Of a DNA stretch of 64,000 nt, positions 44,124 to 52,777 are shown in pieces (the first letter of the stretch is position 1; each line of letters opens with the position of its first letter). A program made the translations under genes and the position numbers. Below the pieces are notes generated by a model. The model did not search any database and was not told where the DNA came from. It saw only the letters and a program-made list of their open reading frames with translations. Source of the stretch: JAAFIP01 sp043766985 (GTDB lineage: Bacteria; Pseudomonadota; Gammaproteobacteria; Burkholderiales; Burkholderiaceae_C). Where the stretch lies: contig JAYUHM010000101.1 in assembly GCA_043766985.1 (NCBI GenBank), positions 1 to 64,000 on the forward strand. Direction: 5' to 3'.

Positions 44124-47100
44124 TTACGCGGCCCACTTTAAACCCTGTGCAGCATAGTCGAGTACAAGGTTGTAAACATTACTGCATTTTTCCTGGAACA
44201 GCACCCTGTCATAACCTTCTTCAGGCAACTCTCTATTCAGCACATCAATAACCGCAGATTGCACAATAATCCGTGTCTGGTCATTTTTGTACCAGTCTTG
44301 CACCAGCACTTTAGGCGACCCGTCCTTTAAACGCGCCAGCAACGCCTTGGCGGCCAGCTTTACTTTTTGCGTCTCGGCCTGGGTCATTTTGTCTTTAGCC
44401 AGCAAGTCAAACAGCTCCAGCTCATCTTCACTCAACCCCTCGCGCAGATTCCGAGCATCTTCATCGCGCAAGTCTTGGGTAAAGCGCACCAGCTGGTCAA
44501 AGAAATGCTCGCTCGTCGTGCCGCCTGCGTTATAACTTTCAATGATCTCCAAAAACCGCTGCGCAAACGGTGCGCGGGCGCGGTTGGCTTGCAGCATTAG
44601 CGCTAGCTTGCTTTCAATAAAGCGGCGCAGATCTGCAATCTCGATGTTTTTGTATACCGTCTGGCCAAAGTCCTGGCGCAGCTTGTCAAAGTCAATTTTG
44701 CTTAAATCCCAAGTTTTACCTTCGCGAATGACCTTGTATTCTTTGCCGTATTCACGAACCAAGTTCTGATCTTGGCGGCTTACCACCACGCTCTCGTCTA
44801 GCAGCTCGGCTACTCTGCGCGCGGCGCTTTCTATGCTCACTTCGCCTATCTGCGCTTCCACCACACCGCGCAAATACGTCAAGGCCGCCACGCTGCGCAC
44901 ATTGCCTTTGCCCAACACCTCAGGTTTGCAGGCCTCGTACAACGCAGACACGGTGTTTTCAAACACGTTAAAGGCTTTGCGGTCATCGTCTTTGGCCAGC
45001 AGCTTGTTTGAAAAATCATTGAATAAGCCCACTTTGACGAAGGCATCCTCTTGCCCCGCAACTTGGCTCAAATCAATCTCTTTACTGGTGCAAAAATCAA
45101 AAGCCTGGGCTATCGCATCGTCTAGTAAGTTAAGCAATGCATCTTTGTCGCGCACTGGCGGCTCGTCCGTTGCATCGCCGCCGAGCGCGTAGTCGCGCAG
45201 CGCTTTGCGCATGTTGCGAAACACGTTGTAGTAGTCCACAATTTCGCCGTTGCGCTTTTCCACACCGTTAATCTGCCACGGCGTTACACGGTTAGCCCGC
45301 GCTATCGTCTGCATCAGGGTGTGGTCTTTCATCGGCTTGTCCAGGTACAGCGTGGACAGGCTGGGCACGTCAAAACCGGTCAACCACATGGCACACACAA
45401 ACACCAGTTGCAGCGGATGCGCGGGGTCTTTAAAGTTGCCTTCTATGTCTTGGCCGTTGGCATCCAGCGCGTTCATCCGCGTGCGGTGCAGCGCTATGTT
45501 GAGCTTTTTGGCAGCAAACTTTTCATCTTCTTTGCCTTCTTCGCTGAGCACCACCGCCATTTGAACCTTGCGCATCCATTCCAGGCGCTTTTTCAAGCGC
45601 TGTTTTTCTACGTCATTGCCTGTCTCGGCTATGCGTGCCAGCAAGGTTTTAATTTCTTCCAGCCACAGCCGTTGTACCTTGTCGTACAGCTTCACAGCGG
45701 TGAACTTATCTACCGCCACCACCATGCCCTTGCCCAAATAACCGCGCGCAGGAAAGTGCTGCACGATGTCGCGGGCTATGGTCTCTAGCCGGTCGTCCCG
45801 CGTGATTACCTGCATCTCGGTGGCAAAGTGGCGCTCTAGCTTTTCTTGCTGCGCTTCGTCCAGGTTTTCATCTTCCAGTATTTGGCAAAAGTCTTCGCTC
45901 AAGTCATCGTTTTGCAGCAGCACCTCAGGCACACGCTTTTTATAAAACAGTGGTACCGTAGCGCCATCTTCCATTGACTGCGCAAAGGTGTACTCCGACA
46001 CATAGTCGCCAAACCACGCATTGGTTTGCCTGTCGCGGCCCAAAAGCGGCGTGCCGGTAAACGCCAAAAACCGCGCGTTGGGCAAGCCCGCCCGCATGTT
46101 CTCGGCCAGCGACTTGTATTGCGTGCGGTGCGCCTCGTCCACAATCACAATCACGTCTGATCGGTCAGACAGCACCGGGTACGCCAGCCCCTTGTCAAAA
46201 CGAAACTTCTGAATCAGCGTAAACACAATGCGCTTGTTTTGCTGCAAAAAGTCGCGCAACTCGCTGCTATTGCCCGGCTGCGCCGCGTCGCCAGGCTTTA
46301 CCGTGCCGGTAAGCAAAAAGGTTTTGTAAATCTGGCTGTCCAGATCGTCCCGGTCTGTCACCACCACAAAGCTGTGGTTGCCCACCAGCTTATGGAAAAT
46401 CTTGCGCACATAAAACACCATCGAATAGCTTTTACCCGAGCCTTGGGTGTGCCAAAACACGCCCAACTTTTTATGCTCTGGCGCATCAACCAAAGCCAGC
46501 GCCTTGTTCACCCCAATAAACTGGTGGTTTTGCGCAATGATTTTGTGCTTCTCGCCATGGAAGATCACAAAGTTTTCCACGTAGTCCAGCAGCCGCTCTT
46601 TGGTAAACAACCCGCTGACCAACAGCTCCAGGCTGGTGCCGCTGTCGGCAATGGCTTTGCGGTCAATCTTTTCTTTCTCGCTGTCCACCCGCAGCCAAGC
46701 AAAAAAGTGCTCCCATGTAGCCGTAATGCTGCCCAGCCGTGTGTGCGCCGCGTTAGACAACACACAAAACGCATTGGTATTAAACAGCTGCGGAATGTCG
46801 CGCTTGTAATTGCCCAGGTTGTCGCTGTGCGCTGTTTTGAGCAGCACGTTAGAGTTTTTTAGCTCTATAAACACCAGCGGAATACCGTTAACGTACAGCA
46901 GCACGTCGGGGCGGCGGTATTCGGCCAGCGCATCTACGCCTGTGCACTTGATCCACAGCTGCGACACGGCTAAAAACTGGTTGTTACCCGCATTGGTAAA
47001 GTCAATCACCCGCATTTGCGCGGTTTCTTTTTTACCAGCGCTGTCTTGGTAGCTTACTGTGATGCCGTCCCGCAACAGGCCGTGCACCTCACGGTTAGCC

Positions 47101-47366
47101 GCCAGCGTGCCCACGCTTTGCCTGCGGTCGGCCAGCTGCGCCAGCGCGGCTTCGCGCACAGGCGCGGGTATGTCAGGGTTAAGCAGCGCCGCCGCTTGGG
47201 CCAGCCGGTCCATCAGCACCACATCGCGCTTGTCGCGCCTGCCCGAGCCGTCGTTCAAGTCGTCCGGCGTAGCGGTGTAGCACACCAACACATCAAACCC
47301 GCAAATATGTTGCAAGCGCTGCAATAGCGCTTGCTCTATTTGGTCTTCGGTGATGAGGTTGGGCAT
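44124..47366 (-). CDS. hsdR: type I restriction endonuclease subunit R
   Basis: 1080 residues, normal for HsdR. N-terminal PD-(D/E)xK nuclease (YRRPDVLLYVNGIPLVFIEL then K), followed by the translocase: Walker A-like TQGSGKSYSM, VVTDRDDLDSQI, DEAHRTQY, LAFTGTPLL, LWLTGFDVPSLSTLYLDKP-type motif V region and QTIARANRV (motif VI). It moves DNA and cuts away from the recognition site when HsdM and HsdS report an unmethylated site. It is separated from hsdM-hsdS by a toxin-antitoxin-chaperone module on the same strand. Confidence 0.95.
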   Translation of the reverse strand: MPNLITEDQIEQALLQRLQHICGFDVLVCYTATPDDLNDGSGRRDKRDVVLMDRLAQAAALLNPDIPAPVREAALAQLADRRQSVGTLAANREVHGLLRDGITVSYQDSAGKKETAQMRVIDFTNAGNNQFLAVSQLWIKCTGVDALAEYRRPDVLLYVNGIPLVFIELKNSNVLLKTAHSDNLGNYKRDIPQLFNTNAFCVLSNAAHTRLGSITATWEHFFAWLRVDSEKEKIDRKAIADSGTSLELLVSGLFTKERLLDYVENFVIFHGEKHKIIAQNHQFIGVNKALALVDAPEHKKLGVFWHTQGSGKSYSMVFYVRKIFHKLVGNHSFVVVTDRDDLDSQIYKTFLLTGTVKPGDAAQPGNSSELRDFLQQNKRIVFTLIQKFRFDKGLAYPVLSDRSDVIVIVDEAHRTQYKSLAENMRAGLPNARFLAFTGTPLLGRDRQTNAWFGDYVSEYTFAQSMEDGATVPLFYKKRVPEVLLQNDDLSEDFCQILEDENLDEAQQEKLERHFATEMQVITRDDRLETIARDIVQHFPARGYLGKGMVVAVDKFTAVKLYDKVQRLWLEEIKTLLARIAETGNDVEKQRLKKRLEWMRKVQMAVVLSEEGKEDEKFAAKKLNIALHRTRMNALDANGQDIEGNFKDPAHPLQLVFVCAMWLTGFDVPSLSTLYLDKPMKDHTLMQTIARANRVTPWQINGVEKRNGEIVDYYNVFRNMRKALRDYALGGDATDEPPVRDKDALLNLLDDAIAQAFDFCTSKEIDLSQVAGQEDAFVKVGLFNDFSNKLLAKDDDRKAFNVFENTVSALYEACKPEVLGKGNVRSVAALTYLRGVVEAQIGEVSIESAARRVAELLDESVVVSRQDQNLVREYGKEYKVIREGKTWDLSKIDFDKLRQDFGQTVYKNIEIADLRRFIESKLALMLQANRARAPFAQRFLEIIESYNAGGTTSEHFFDQLVRFTQDLRDEDARNLREGLSEDELELFDLLAKDKMTQAETQKVKLAAKALLARLKDGSPKVLVQDWYKNDQTRIIVQSAVIDVLNRELPEEGYDRVLFQEKCSNVYNLVLDYAAQGLKWAA

Positions 47367-47378
47367 GCCGCTGCTGCT

Positions 47379-47894
47379 TTACTTCGCGGTTACCCTTTTG
47401 GCGCGCGGTTTAGGTTGTGCTACTGCTGGCGGGCTGACTGGCACTTGGGTGCGCGGTGGTGGGCCAACAATCAAGTCCATACTGATCATAGGCAACATCA
47501 CCACGCCCCAGGGGCCGCGCGATGTCATCAGCGACACCTGCTCGCGCACAGCGCCCACCAACGCTGATGCCGCAGCGCAGCGCCGCAGGTACAGCGCGCG
47601 TTCGTCCACATGCTCTGCGCTAACCAGTACAAACTTGGCAAACGCTTCTATGTGCACTGCGTAAAGTGCGTTCGATGGCGCTTCAGCTACACGCTCTTTG
47701 CTCTCCACTTTCAAACCCGCAGTCACGGCAGCACAGTCTGTGGACAAGTCAAAACCAAAACTGATATTCAGCTCGTCTAATGCCAGCTCACGCGGCGCGT
47801 CGGCTGCCACGCTGGGCACCAGCGCCTGCACTGAGACCTTCGGAAAAACCAGCTCTTTAAGCTGCAAGGAGGTCGGGCGCAGCATAAAAGTCAT
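47379..47894 (-). CDS. SecB-like chaperone of a toxin-antitoxin-chaperone module
   Basis: 171 residues, close to SecB in length. The N-terminal half has the strand pattern of SecB (LQLKELVFPKVSVQAL, LDELNISFGFDL), and the C-terminal helix region REQVSLMTSRGPWG, VVMLPMISMDLI lines up with the SecB segment around MVSRGTFPQLNLAPVNF. The tail (PPRTQVPVSPPAVAQPKPR) is Pro-rich and basic. Its start overlaps the antitoxin gene by 38 bp. In TAC systems such a SecB-like protein folds and protects an unstable antitoxin. hsdR starts 12 bp downstream. The SecB call rests on pattern by eye. Confidence 0.72.
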   Translation of the reverse strand: MTFMLRPTSLQLKELVFPKVSVQALVPSVAADAPRELALDELNISFGFDLSTDCAAVTAGLKVESKERVAEAPSNALYAVHIEAFAKFVLVSAEHVDERALYLRRCAAASALVGAVREQVSLMTSRGPWGVVMLPMISMDLIVGPPPRTQVPVSPPAVAQPKPRAKRVTAK

Positions 47895-48312
47895 CTTGGT
47901 TGGTGGGTTGGGCCAAGTCGCTAGAAGCGACTGTAGGGGTGAGGTTTTTCATCGTCTGCATGAAATTGGTAGCGGCGACGGCATCAGCTGGCGAATGCGC
48001 TGGGCGCTGCGCCACCACATCAAACCAGCGCACCTTGTGGCTAGCACTGGCCAGATGCAAATGCAGCTTGCAATCCACCGCATCCGAGAATTTGGCCATC
48101 GTCTCTACCGACAAATTAGCCGAGCCGCGAAACAGCTTGGTAATGTAGGCAGGCGACACACCTACTTTGCGTGCCAGTTCGGCCTGCGTCATGCCCAGCG
48201 CCTGCATACGTGCGTGCACATCAGCCAAGAAGTTGACTGCCAGTGCACTCGCCTGGTAAGCGGGGGTGGGTTCCAATTTGGCGTACAACGCCGCAAAACT
48301 TTTTTTAGTCAT
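47857..48312 (-). CDS. HigA-like antitoxin with C-terminal extension
   Basis: 151 residues. An XRE helix-turn-helix in the middle: ALGMTQAELARKVGVSPAY, ITKLFRGSANLSVETMAKF. About 60 residues follow the domain (from KVRWFDVV to PDLLAA) that are not needed for DNA binding; in chaperone-dependent antitoxins such a tail is the chaperone-addiction segment. The start overlaps the toxin stop as ATGA. It would neutralise the toxin encoded upstream and repress the operon. Confidence 0.82.
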   Translation of the reverse strand: MTKKSFAALYAKLEPTPAYQASALAVNFLADVHARMQALGMTQAELARKVGVSPAYITKLFRGSANLSVETMAKFSDAVDCKLHLHLASASHKVRWFDVVAQRPAHSPADAVAATNFMQTMKNLTPTVASSDLAQPTNQDDFYAAPDLLAA

Positions 48313-48731
48313 AACTCATCCTTCCATTCCACTTGGTTTGCCGCCTCGGCAGCCAAGTATTGCTTTTTAGCCCTGATCGCCTTGCTTACCTCTTTAGGTG
48401 GCGTTTTTTGCGTCTTCTTCAAGAACATGTGCGAGCAGATAATCACCTGCCCCGTAGTACCTTGAAAAAATAAAACCCGCAGCTTGCCTGCGATGAACTC
48501 ATGAATTTTGTTGTTGGCATCTACCGAGTGGCACTGCGTTGTACTCAGCGCTTGCAACCCATTGCTTGCCACTTGCTGGAAATACACCAAAAGTCGGTCG
48601 CGGGATGCTGCATAAGTGGCCTCTATAGTTTCAAAATCATCTATCAATTCGCATTTCAGCGTGCCATCACCCTTTTCGTGGACAACGGCTCCAATGTAGT
48701 GCTTGGCGCTCTGAATGGATAAGATTTTCAA
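48309..48731 (-). CDS. HigB/RelE-like toxin
   Basis: 140 residues. The C-terminal part has the RelE/HigB pattern: a strand pair around IAGKLRVLFFQGTTG, then ICSHMFLKKTQKTPP, then KAIRAKKQYL, matching the RxxY/F ... hgFxKKtqktP motif of host-inhibition toxins that cut mRNA at the ribosome. It is the first gene of a toxin-antitoxin-chaperone operon, the order used by HigBA-type TAC systems. The N-terminal 60 residues are longer than usual. Confidence 0.8.
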   Translation of the reverse strand: MKILSIQSAKHYIGAVVHEKGDGTLKCELIDDFETIEATYAASRDRLLVYFQQVASNGLQALSTTQCHSVDANNKIHEFIAGKLRVLFFQGTTGQVIICSHMFLKKTQKTPPKEVSKAIRAKKQYLAAEAANQVEWKDEL

Positions 48732-48735
48732 TATA

Positions 48736-48785
48736 TTAACCTATGGGTTAACGTTTAGGCGTTTATTTTTAGAATACATATTCTA
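48736..48785. promoter_or_regulatory. palindromes upstream of the toxin gene, probable operators
   Basis: TTAACC-TATG-GGTTAA (48736-48751) and TAGAATA-CA-TATTCTA (48770-48785, perfect 7-bp arms) lie within 55 bp upstream of the toxin start in an AT-rich stretch. They are good candidates for binding by the HigA-like antitoxin. The AT-rich gap (about 48732-48969) also serves as promoter region for the opposite CopG-like gene. Confidence 0.55.
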
Positions 48786-48969
48786 GGGGCGTGGCTAATA
48801 AAACACTGTGTTTTTAACCAAAAATTTACGTTGTACATTTTTTCAGACTCGATCTTACCTGACTTGTACATACATGTCGCAAACAATAGTTCTTCAAATT
48901 TTCCATGTACCAAGTAAGATTTATAATTTTGTATATACAATTTTAATGCTCTTCACTATGAGGTACGTT

Positions 48970-49356
48970 ATGAAACCAAAGCCCACGGCTAGTCCCGCCA
49001 ATACGCCAGACCCTTGGGATGACGAGCAGCTAGCTGCGGATGCGCAGTACGCAGTTGCAGCCCCCGCCGAATACGATGCACAGTTGGACGCAGCGCTCAA
49101 CCTGCGCATGATCTCCATTCGCCTGCCCGAGACATTGATTGAAGACTTTAAAAACATCGCCACCATTCGCCATGGCGGTGTCGGCTACCAAACCCTGATG
49201 CGGCTGGCCTTAAAGCGCTTTGCCAGCACCGAGCTGCAAACCATCGCCCGCGATATGGCAGACCAAATGCAACAGAGTAAAGCGCAGTCGACAGCCAAGA
49301 CCACTACGGCATCTGGCAGTCAAAATTTGATACGAAAATCGGCTTTAGCCCAATAA
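48970..49356 (+). CDS. CopG/BrnA-like antitoxin, apparently without a toxin gene
   Basis: About 128 residues from ATG 48970 with GAGG upstream; the frame is open further upstream but AT-rich and unlike coding DNA. A ribbon-helix-helix-like core: LRMISIRLPETLIEDFKNIA, GGVGYQTLMRLALKRFA, which fits the BrnA/CopG antitoxin group. The N-terminus is Pro/Asp-rich (PDPWDDEQL). No BrnT-like toxin precedes it on this strand. It is divergent from the HigB-like toxin gene and convergent with hsdS; its last codons and stop lie in the dispersed repeat at 49341. Confidence 0.72.
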   Translation: MKPKPTASPANTPDPWDDEQLAADAQYAVAAPAEYDAQLDAALNLRMISIRLPETLIEDFKNIATIRHGGVGYQTLMRLALKRFASTELQTIARDMADQMQQSKAQSTAKTTTASGSQNLIRKSALAQ

Positions 49357-49383
49357 AATATAGCGTAAGAAGCTCTTTATTTA
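49341..49383 (-). repeat. dispersed repeat shared by two convergent gene ends
   Basis: Reverse copy: TAGCCCAATAAAATATAGCG, then TAAGAAGCTCTTTATTTA. It contains the stop codons of both the CopG-like gene (plus) and hsdS (minus). Confidence 0.72.
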
Positions 49384-50666
49384 GGAGCACTTGGTACTTC
49401 AAAACTCGATGGAAAGTGAATATCCAGCGTGTCTACTGCAAGTTTTCCGGAGATAAGACGGGGCAGCAACATACTGCGCGTGGATTCAAGTTTCGCACTA
49501 GTCACAGTTAACGCATCAATTTGGCGATTTATTGGATCGACGATTTTCACGAACTGTTCTTGCAAAATCGCTGATGGCATAAGTACCTTTTGTTGACCCA
49601 CCAAATCGGGCTTGAGATGCAAAACATTTGTACCATTAGCAAACTCTTTAATGTATTCACCAAAGCCAGATAGTCGAAGAAAGCTGTATAGAAAGGCTGC
49701 GGATACTTTTTTCGGCACCAGCTTGATGACATCCAGTGAAATAACTGCGCCCCGCTCACTAATAGTTGGAATACGCGCTACGCGACCAACTACTTCGCGG
49801 TTTTGAGTCATGTCGGTAACGGCCATCACCACATCACCTGCATATACGACTTGTTCTGGTTTAAAGCGCCCCGAGTAGTGCTTCAAGCCAGATTCGCGAT
49901 AACCACCTCCGCGGTTAAAGGACTTCAAAGTAATAAACTGCATGTGCTGCGGGTCATCCGTCAACTCTTCACCGCCATAGGATTTACCTTTTACATGGCT
50001 AAAAAATCTGGAGGTGAAATCAAAATGCCAACCCTCCGGCACACCTTTTTCCATCTTGGCTTGTTCGTGGCCGGGGAAGCGTAGGCGGACGAACCATTCG
50101 CGGTAGATGTCTTCGGTCATGCGCTCTAGTAGGGTGATGCGGCGCTGGTTGTTGGCGATCAGGTCGTCGTAGGCGCTAAGGATGGCAGCGATTTTTTTCT
50201 GGGTTTCCAGAGTTGGGGTGTTAATTGGAAAACTTTTCAACGTAGCGGCGTTTAAGTTTTGCTGTGATCCGCCAAGTTTCAGTCCAACCAAGTTATCGTA
50301 GCTGCCCTTGAGGTAGTGATAAACGAATCGGTAGTCAGCGATGGCAGGGTTCAGTGTGAAATTACAGCAAGCTTGATTGGTGGTTAAGGGCACCTTATTA
50401 ATTGCGACGTTTCCTGCGGTGTCGCCGTCGCCATACATAGCAACAATCAAGCTATTTGCAGGAATTAACTTCGCAGATGATTCGCGAAGACCGCGCTCAG
50501 TAATGTGCTCTTGAGTCTCGTACACAAAGCACTTTTTTACCTCACCAGTTTTCATCCAGGGAATTGTTCCGCCTTCATAATATTCGGGTACGGAACGCAG
50601 TGGAGTCCCACCAGATGTGACCTTTGAGCATAAATCGCCCAATCGTGCGACACGCATTTTGCTCAT
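49377..50666 (-). CDS. hsdS: type I restriction specificity subunit S
   Basis: 429 residues with the two-target-domain layout: TRD1 (VARLGDLCSKVTSGGTP ... TNQACCNF), the first conserved helix (TLETQKKIAAILSAYDDLI, ERMTEDIYREWFVRLRFPG), TRD2 (GWHFDFTSRFFSHVKGKSY) and a second helix (AILQEQFVKIVDPINRQID, MLLPRLISGKL). It sets the bipartite DNA target for both modification and restriction. Its start overlaps the hsdM stop by 4 bp. Parts of the TRDs are less GC-rich, as expected for exchangeable domains. Confidence 0.93.
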   Translation of the reverse strand: MSKMRVARLGDLCSKVTSGGTPLRSVPEYYEGGTIPWMKTGEVKKCFVYETQEHITERGLRESSAKLIPANSLIVAMYGDGDTAGNVAINKVPLTTNQACCNFTLNPAIADYRFVYHYLKGSYDNLVGLKLGGSQQNLNAATLKSFPINTPTLETQKKIAAILSAYDDLIANNQRRITLLERMTEDIYREWFVRLRFPGHEQAKMEKGVPEGWHFDFTSRFFSHVKGKSYGGEELTDDPQHMQFITLKSFNRGGGYRESGLKHYSGRFKPEQVVYAGDVVMAVTDMTQNREVVGRVARIPTISERGAVISLDVIKLVPKKVSAAFLYSFLRLSGFGEYIKEFANGTNVLHLKPDLVGQQKVLMPSAILQEQFVKIVDPINRQIDALTVTSAKLESTRSMLLPRLISGKLAVDTLDIHFPSSFEVPSAPK

Positions 50667-52744
50667 TCGTCCCCCGCCAGCAGCTTCACATTCTCAGCAA
50701 TCACTTTTTCCAGCGCCCGCGCCTCGGTGTTCAAGCGGGTGAGTTCGTCGTTCATGGCCAGCAGGCCGCTGGTGAACTCTTCTTCGGTTTTGCCGTCTTC
50801 CTCAATTACCACGCCCACGTAGCGGCCGGGGTTGAGCGACCAGTCTTGCTCGGCCACCTCGGCGCGGGTGGCCAGCTTGCACAGGCCGGTAATGTCCTCG
50901 TACACGGCGCTGGGAAAGCGCTCTTGCAGCCACTGGATGTGGGCAAACCATTGTTCTGACTCGTTGACTTCGGTGTGCAGGGCTTCTAGCGCGGTTTTGA
51001 GGGCTTTGGTGTTGCGGCTTGTGCTGCCGCGCTTGCCTTCGGCTTGCGCTGCGTCGGTTTGCTGCTTTTCAAACTGGCGCAGGGTTTTGTCTAGGGCCTT
51101 CAAGTCGGCATGCAGGGCGGTGAAGAAGGGGGTAAAGGCTGCGCGCAGGGTGTGCTGGGCGGTGTTGCGCTTTTTGCCAGTGTCGGCAGCGGTGTTTAGG
51201 TAAGCGGCGTATTTTTCTTCTAGCTTGTTCAGGCCGCGCCATTGCTTTTGCAGGTCCACCACGGCCAGTTTGGCATCGGGTTCTTCTAGCGCGTCTAGCA
51301 GTTGCGCGCACAGCTGGGCTATGCCTGCGCCGTGGGCGTGTAGGCTGGCGATGCCTTTGTCAAAGTAGTGGTCAACCAGCTGCACAAACTCGTCGCTGCG
51401 GTCTTTGTGTAGCTGGCTGATGATGGCGATGTTGGCTACCTGTTCGTCGCTAAACTCGCGGTGGGCGCGGTCTATTTGGGTAAAGATGTTGCGTGCGTCG
51501 ATAAACAAAATGCTGTCGCTGTGCTTGGCTTTGTCAAAGAACCACAGGGTAGCGGGCAGCGTGACGCTGTAGAACATGTTGCTGGGCATGGTGAGCATGC
51601 CGTAGATAAGGTTGGCCTCGATCAACGCTTTGCGTATCTCGGCTTCGGAGTGGCGGGCGTCGCTGGCGCTGTTCGCCATCACCAATGCGGCGCGGCCCTT
51701 GGGTTTAAGCGAGGTGGCAAACAGGTTGATCCACAAATAGTTGGCGTTGGGCACCGTCTCCAGGCCGGTGTCGGCTTTTTTGAGCTTGGTTTTGTTGCGG
51801 GGTATGCCGTAGGTGTTAAAGCGGGAGTCTTTTTCTACGGCGGCCAGGCTTACGTCGTCTACGTTGAAGGGCGGGTTGGCCATCACATAGTCAAACTGGC
51901 CCAGGCTGCCGTGCGGGTCTTCGGTGTAGGTGTTGGCCTGGGTAATGGTGCCGCGCAGGCCGTTGACGGCCAGGTTCATCTTGGCGAGCTTGACAGTTTC
52001 TAGCGTTTTCTCTTGGCCATAGACGTAGATGGCATCGCGGGCGTTGGTGGTTTTTACAGCAGCATCCAGGCGATGGCCGTCGATAAACTCGGCTGATTGC
52101 ACAAACATGCCGCCGGAGCCGCAGGCGGGGTCATACACTTTGCCGCCGTGGGGCTGGATGATCTCCACCATCAACTTAACCACCGAGCGAGGCGTAAAAA
52201 ACTCGCCGCCGCCTTGGCCTTCGCTCATGGCGAAGTTGGCCAAGAAGTATTCGTAAATTTTGCCAAACAGGTCACCGCCCGCATCCAACGGAATGTTGGA
52301 GAAGATTTTGAGCAGGCGCTGGGCTATGCCTTTGTTTTGCTCTGAGCGGGTGAGGCGGGCGTATTCCGTGCTGGGCAGTACGCCTTGCAGCTCGGGTTTG
52401 TATTCTTCTATGGCCTCCATCGCTTTTTGGATGGTTTTGGCGATGTCTTCTTTTTCAGGGCGGGTGAGTAGGTGGCCGTAGCGGGCATGGTCGGGCAAGT
52501 AGAAGCCGCAGCGTTCGATAGCTATCTCGCTGACGGGGCGGCTGTTGCGTTTGCCAACGGTTTTGTTGTATTCGGCGTTGATCTCTGCCTCATGCTGGCT
52601 GTATTTATTGTCAGCAAACTTCAAAAAAATCAGCCCAAGCACAGGCGTGGAGTATTCGCTGGCTTTCAGGTCAGAATTGGCACGCAGGCTGTCGGCAGCG
52701 GTCCATAGGTCGTCTTCTAGTTTTTTAGTCTGGGCTTTGTTCAT
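50663..52744 (-). CDS. hsdM: type I restriction-modification methyltransferase subunit M
   Basis: 693 residues. The N-terminal HsdM domain (KKLEDDLWTAADSLRANSD, LGLIFLKFADNKYSQ) is followed by the N6-adenine methyltransferase: YDPACGSGGMFVQS (motif I), YVMANPPFNVDD (motif IV). The long C-terminal part (about 200 residues after SLHAHGAGI) is mostly helical and includes coiled-coil-like stretches. It methylates adenine in the target read by HsdS. It is the first gene of the hsd block, 33 bp after alaX. Confidence 0.95.
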   Translation of the reverse strand: MNKAQTKKLEDDLWTAADSLRANSDLKASEYSTPVLGLIFLKFADNKYSQHEAEINAEYNKTVGKRNSRPVSEIAIERCGFYLPDHARYGHLLTRPEKEDIAKTIQKAMEAIEEYKPELQGVLPSTEYARLTRSEQNKGIAQRLLKIFSNIPLDAGGDLFGKIYEYFLANFAMSEGQGGGEFFTPRSVVKLMVEIIQPHGGKVYDPACGSGGMFVQSAEFIDGHRLDAAVKTTNARDAIYVYGQEKTLETVKLAKMNLAVNGLRGTITQANTYTEDPHGSLGQFDYVMANPPFNVDDVSLAAVEKDSRFNTYGIPRNKTKLKKADTGLETVPNANYLWINLFATSLKPKGRAALVMANSASDARHSEAEIRKALIEANLIYGMLTMPSNMFYSVTLPATLWFFDKAKHSDSILFIDARNIFTQIDRAHREFSDEQVANIAIISQLHKDRSDEFVQLVDHYFDKGIASLHAHGAGIAQLCAQLLDALEEPDAKLAVVDLQKQWRGLNKLEEKYAAYLNTAADTGKKRNTAQHTLRAAFTPFFTALHADLKALDKTLRQFEKQQTDAAQAEGKRGSTSRNTKALKTALEALHTEVNESEQWFAHIQWLQERFPSAVYEDITGLCKLATRAEVAEQDWSLNPGRYVGVVIEEDGKTEEEFTSGLLAMNDELTRLNTEARALEKVIAENVKLLAGDE

Positions 52745-52777
52745 AGGGGGTAATCATGCCCTAGAACGGGGCTGGTT

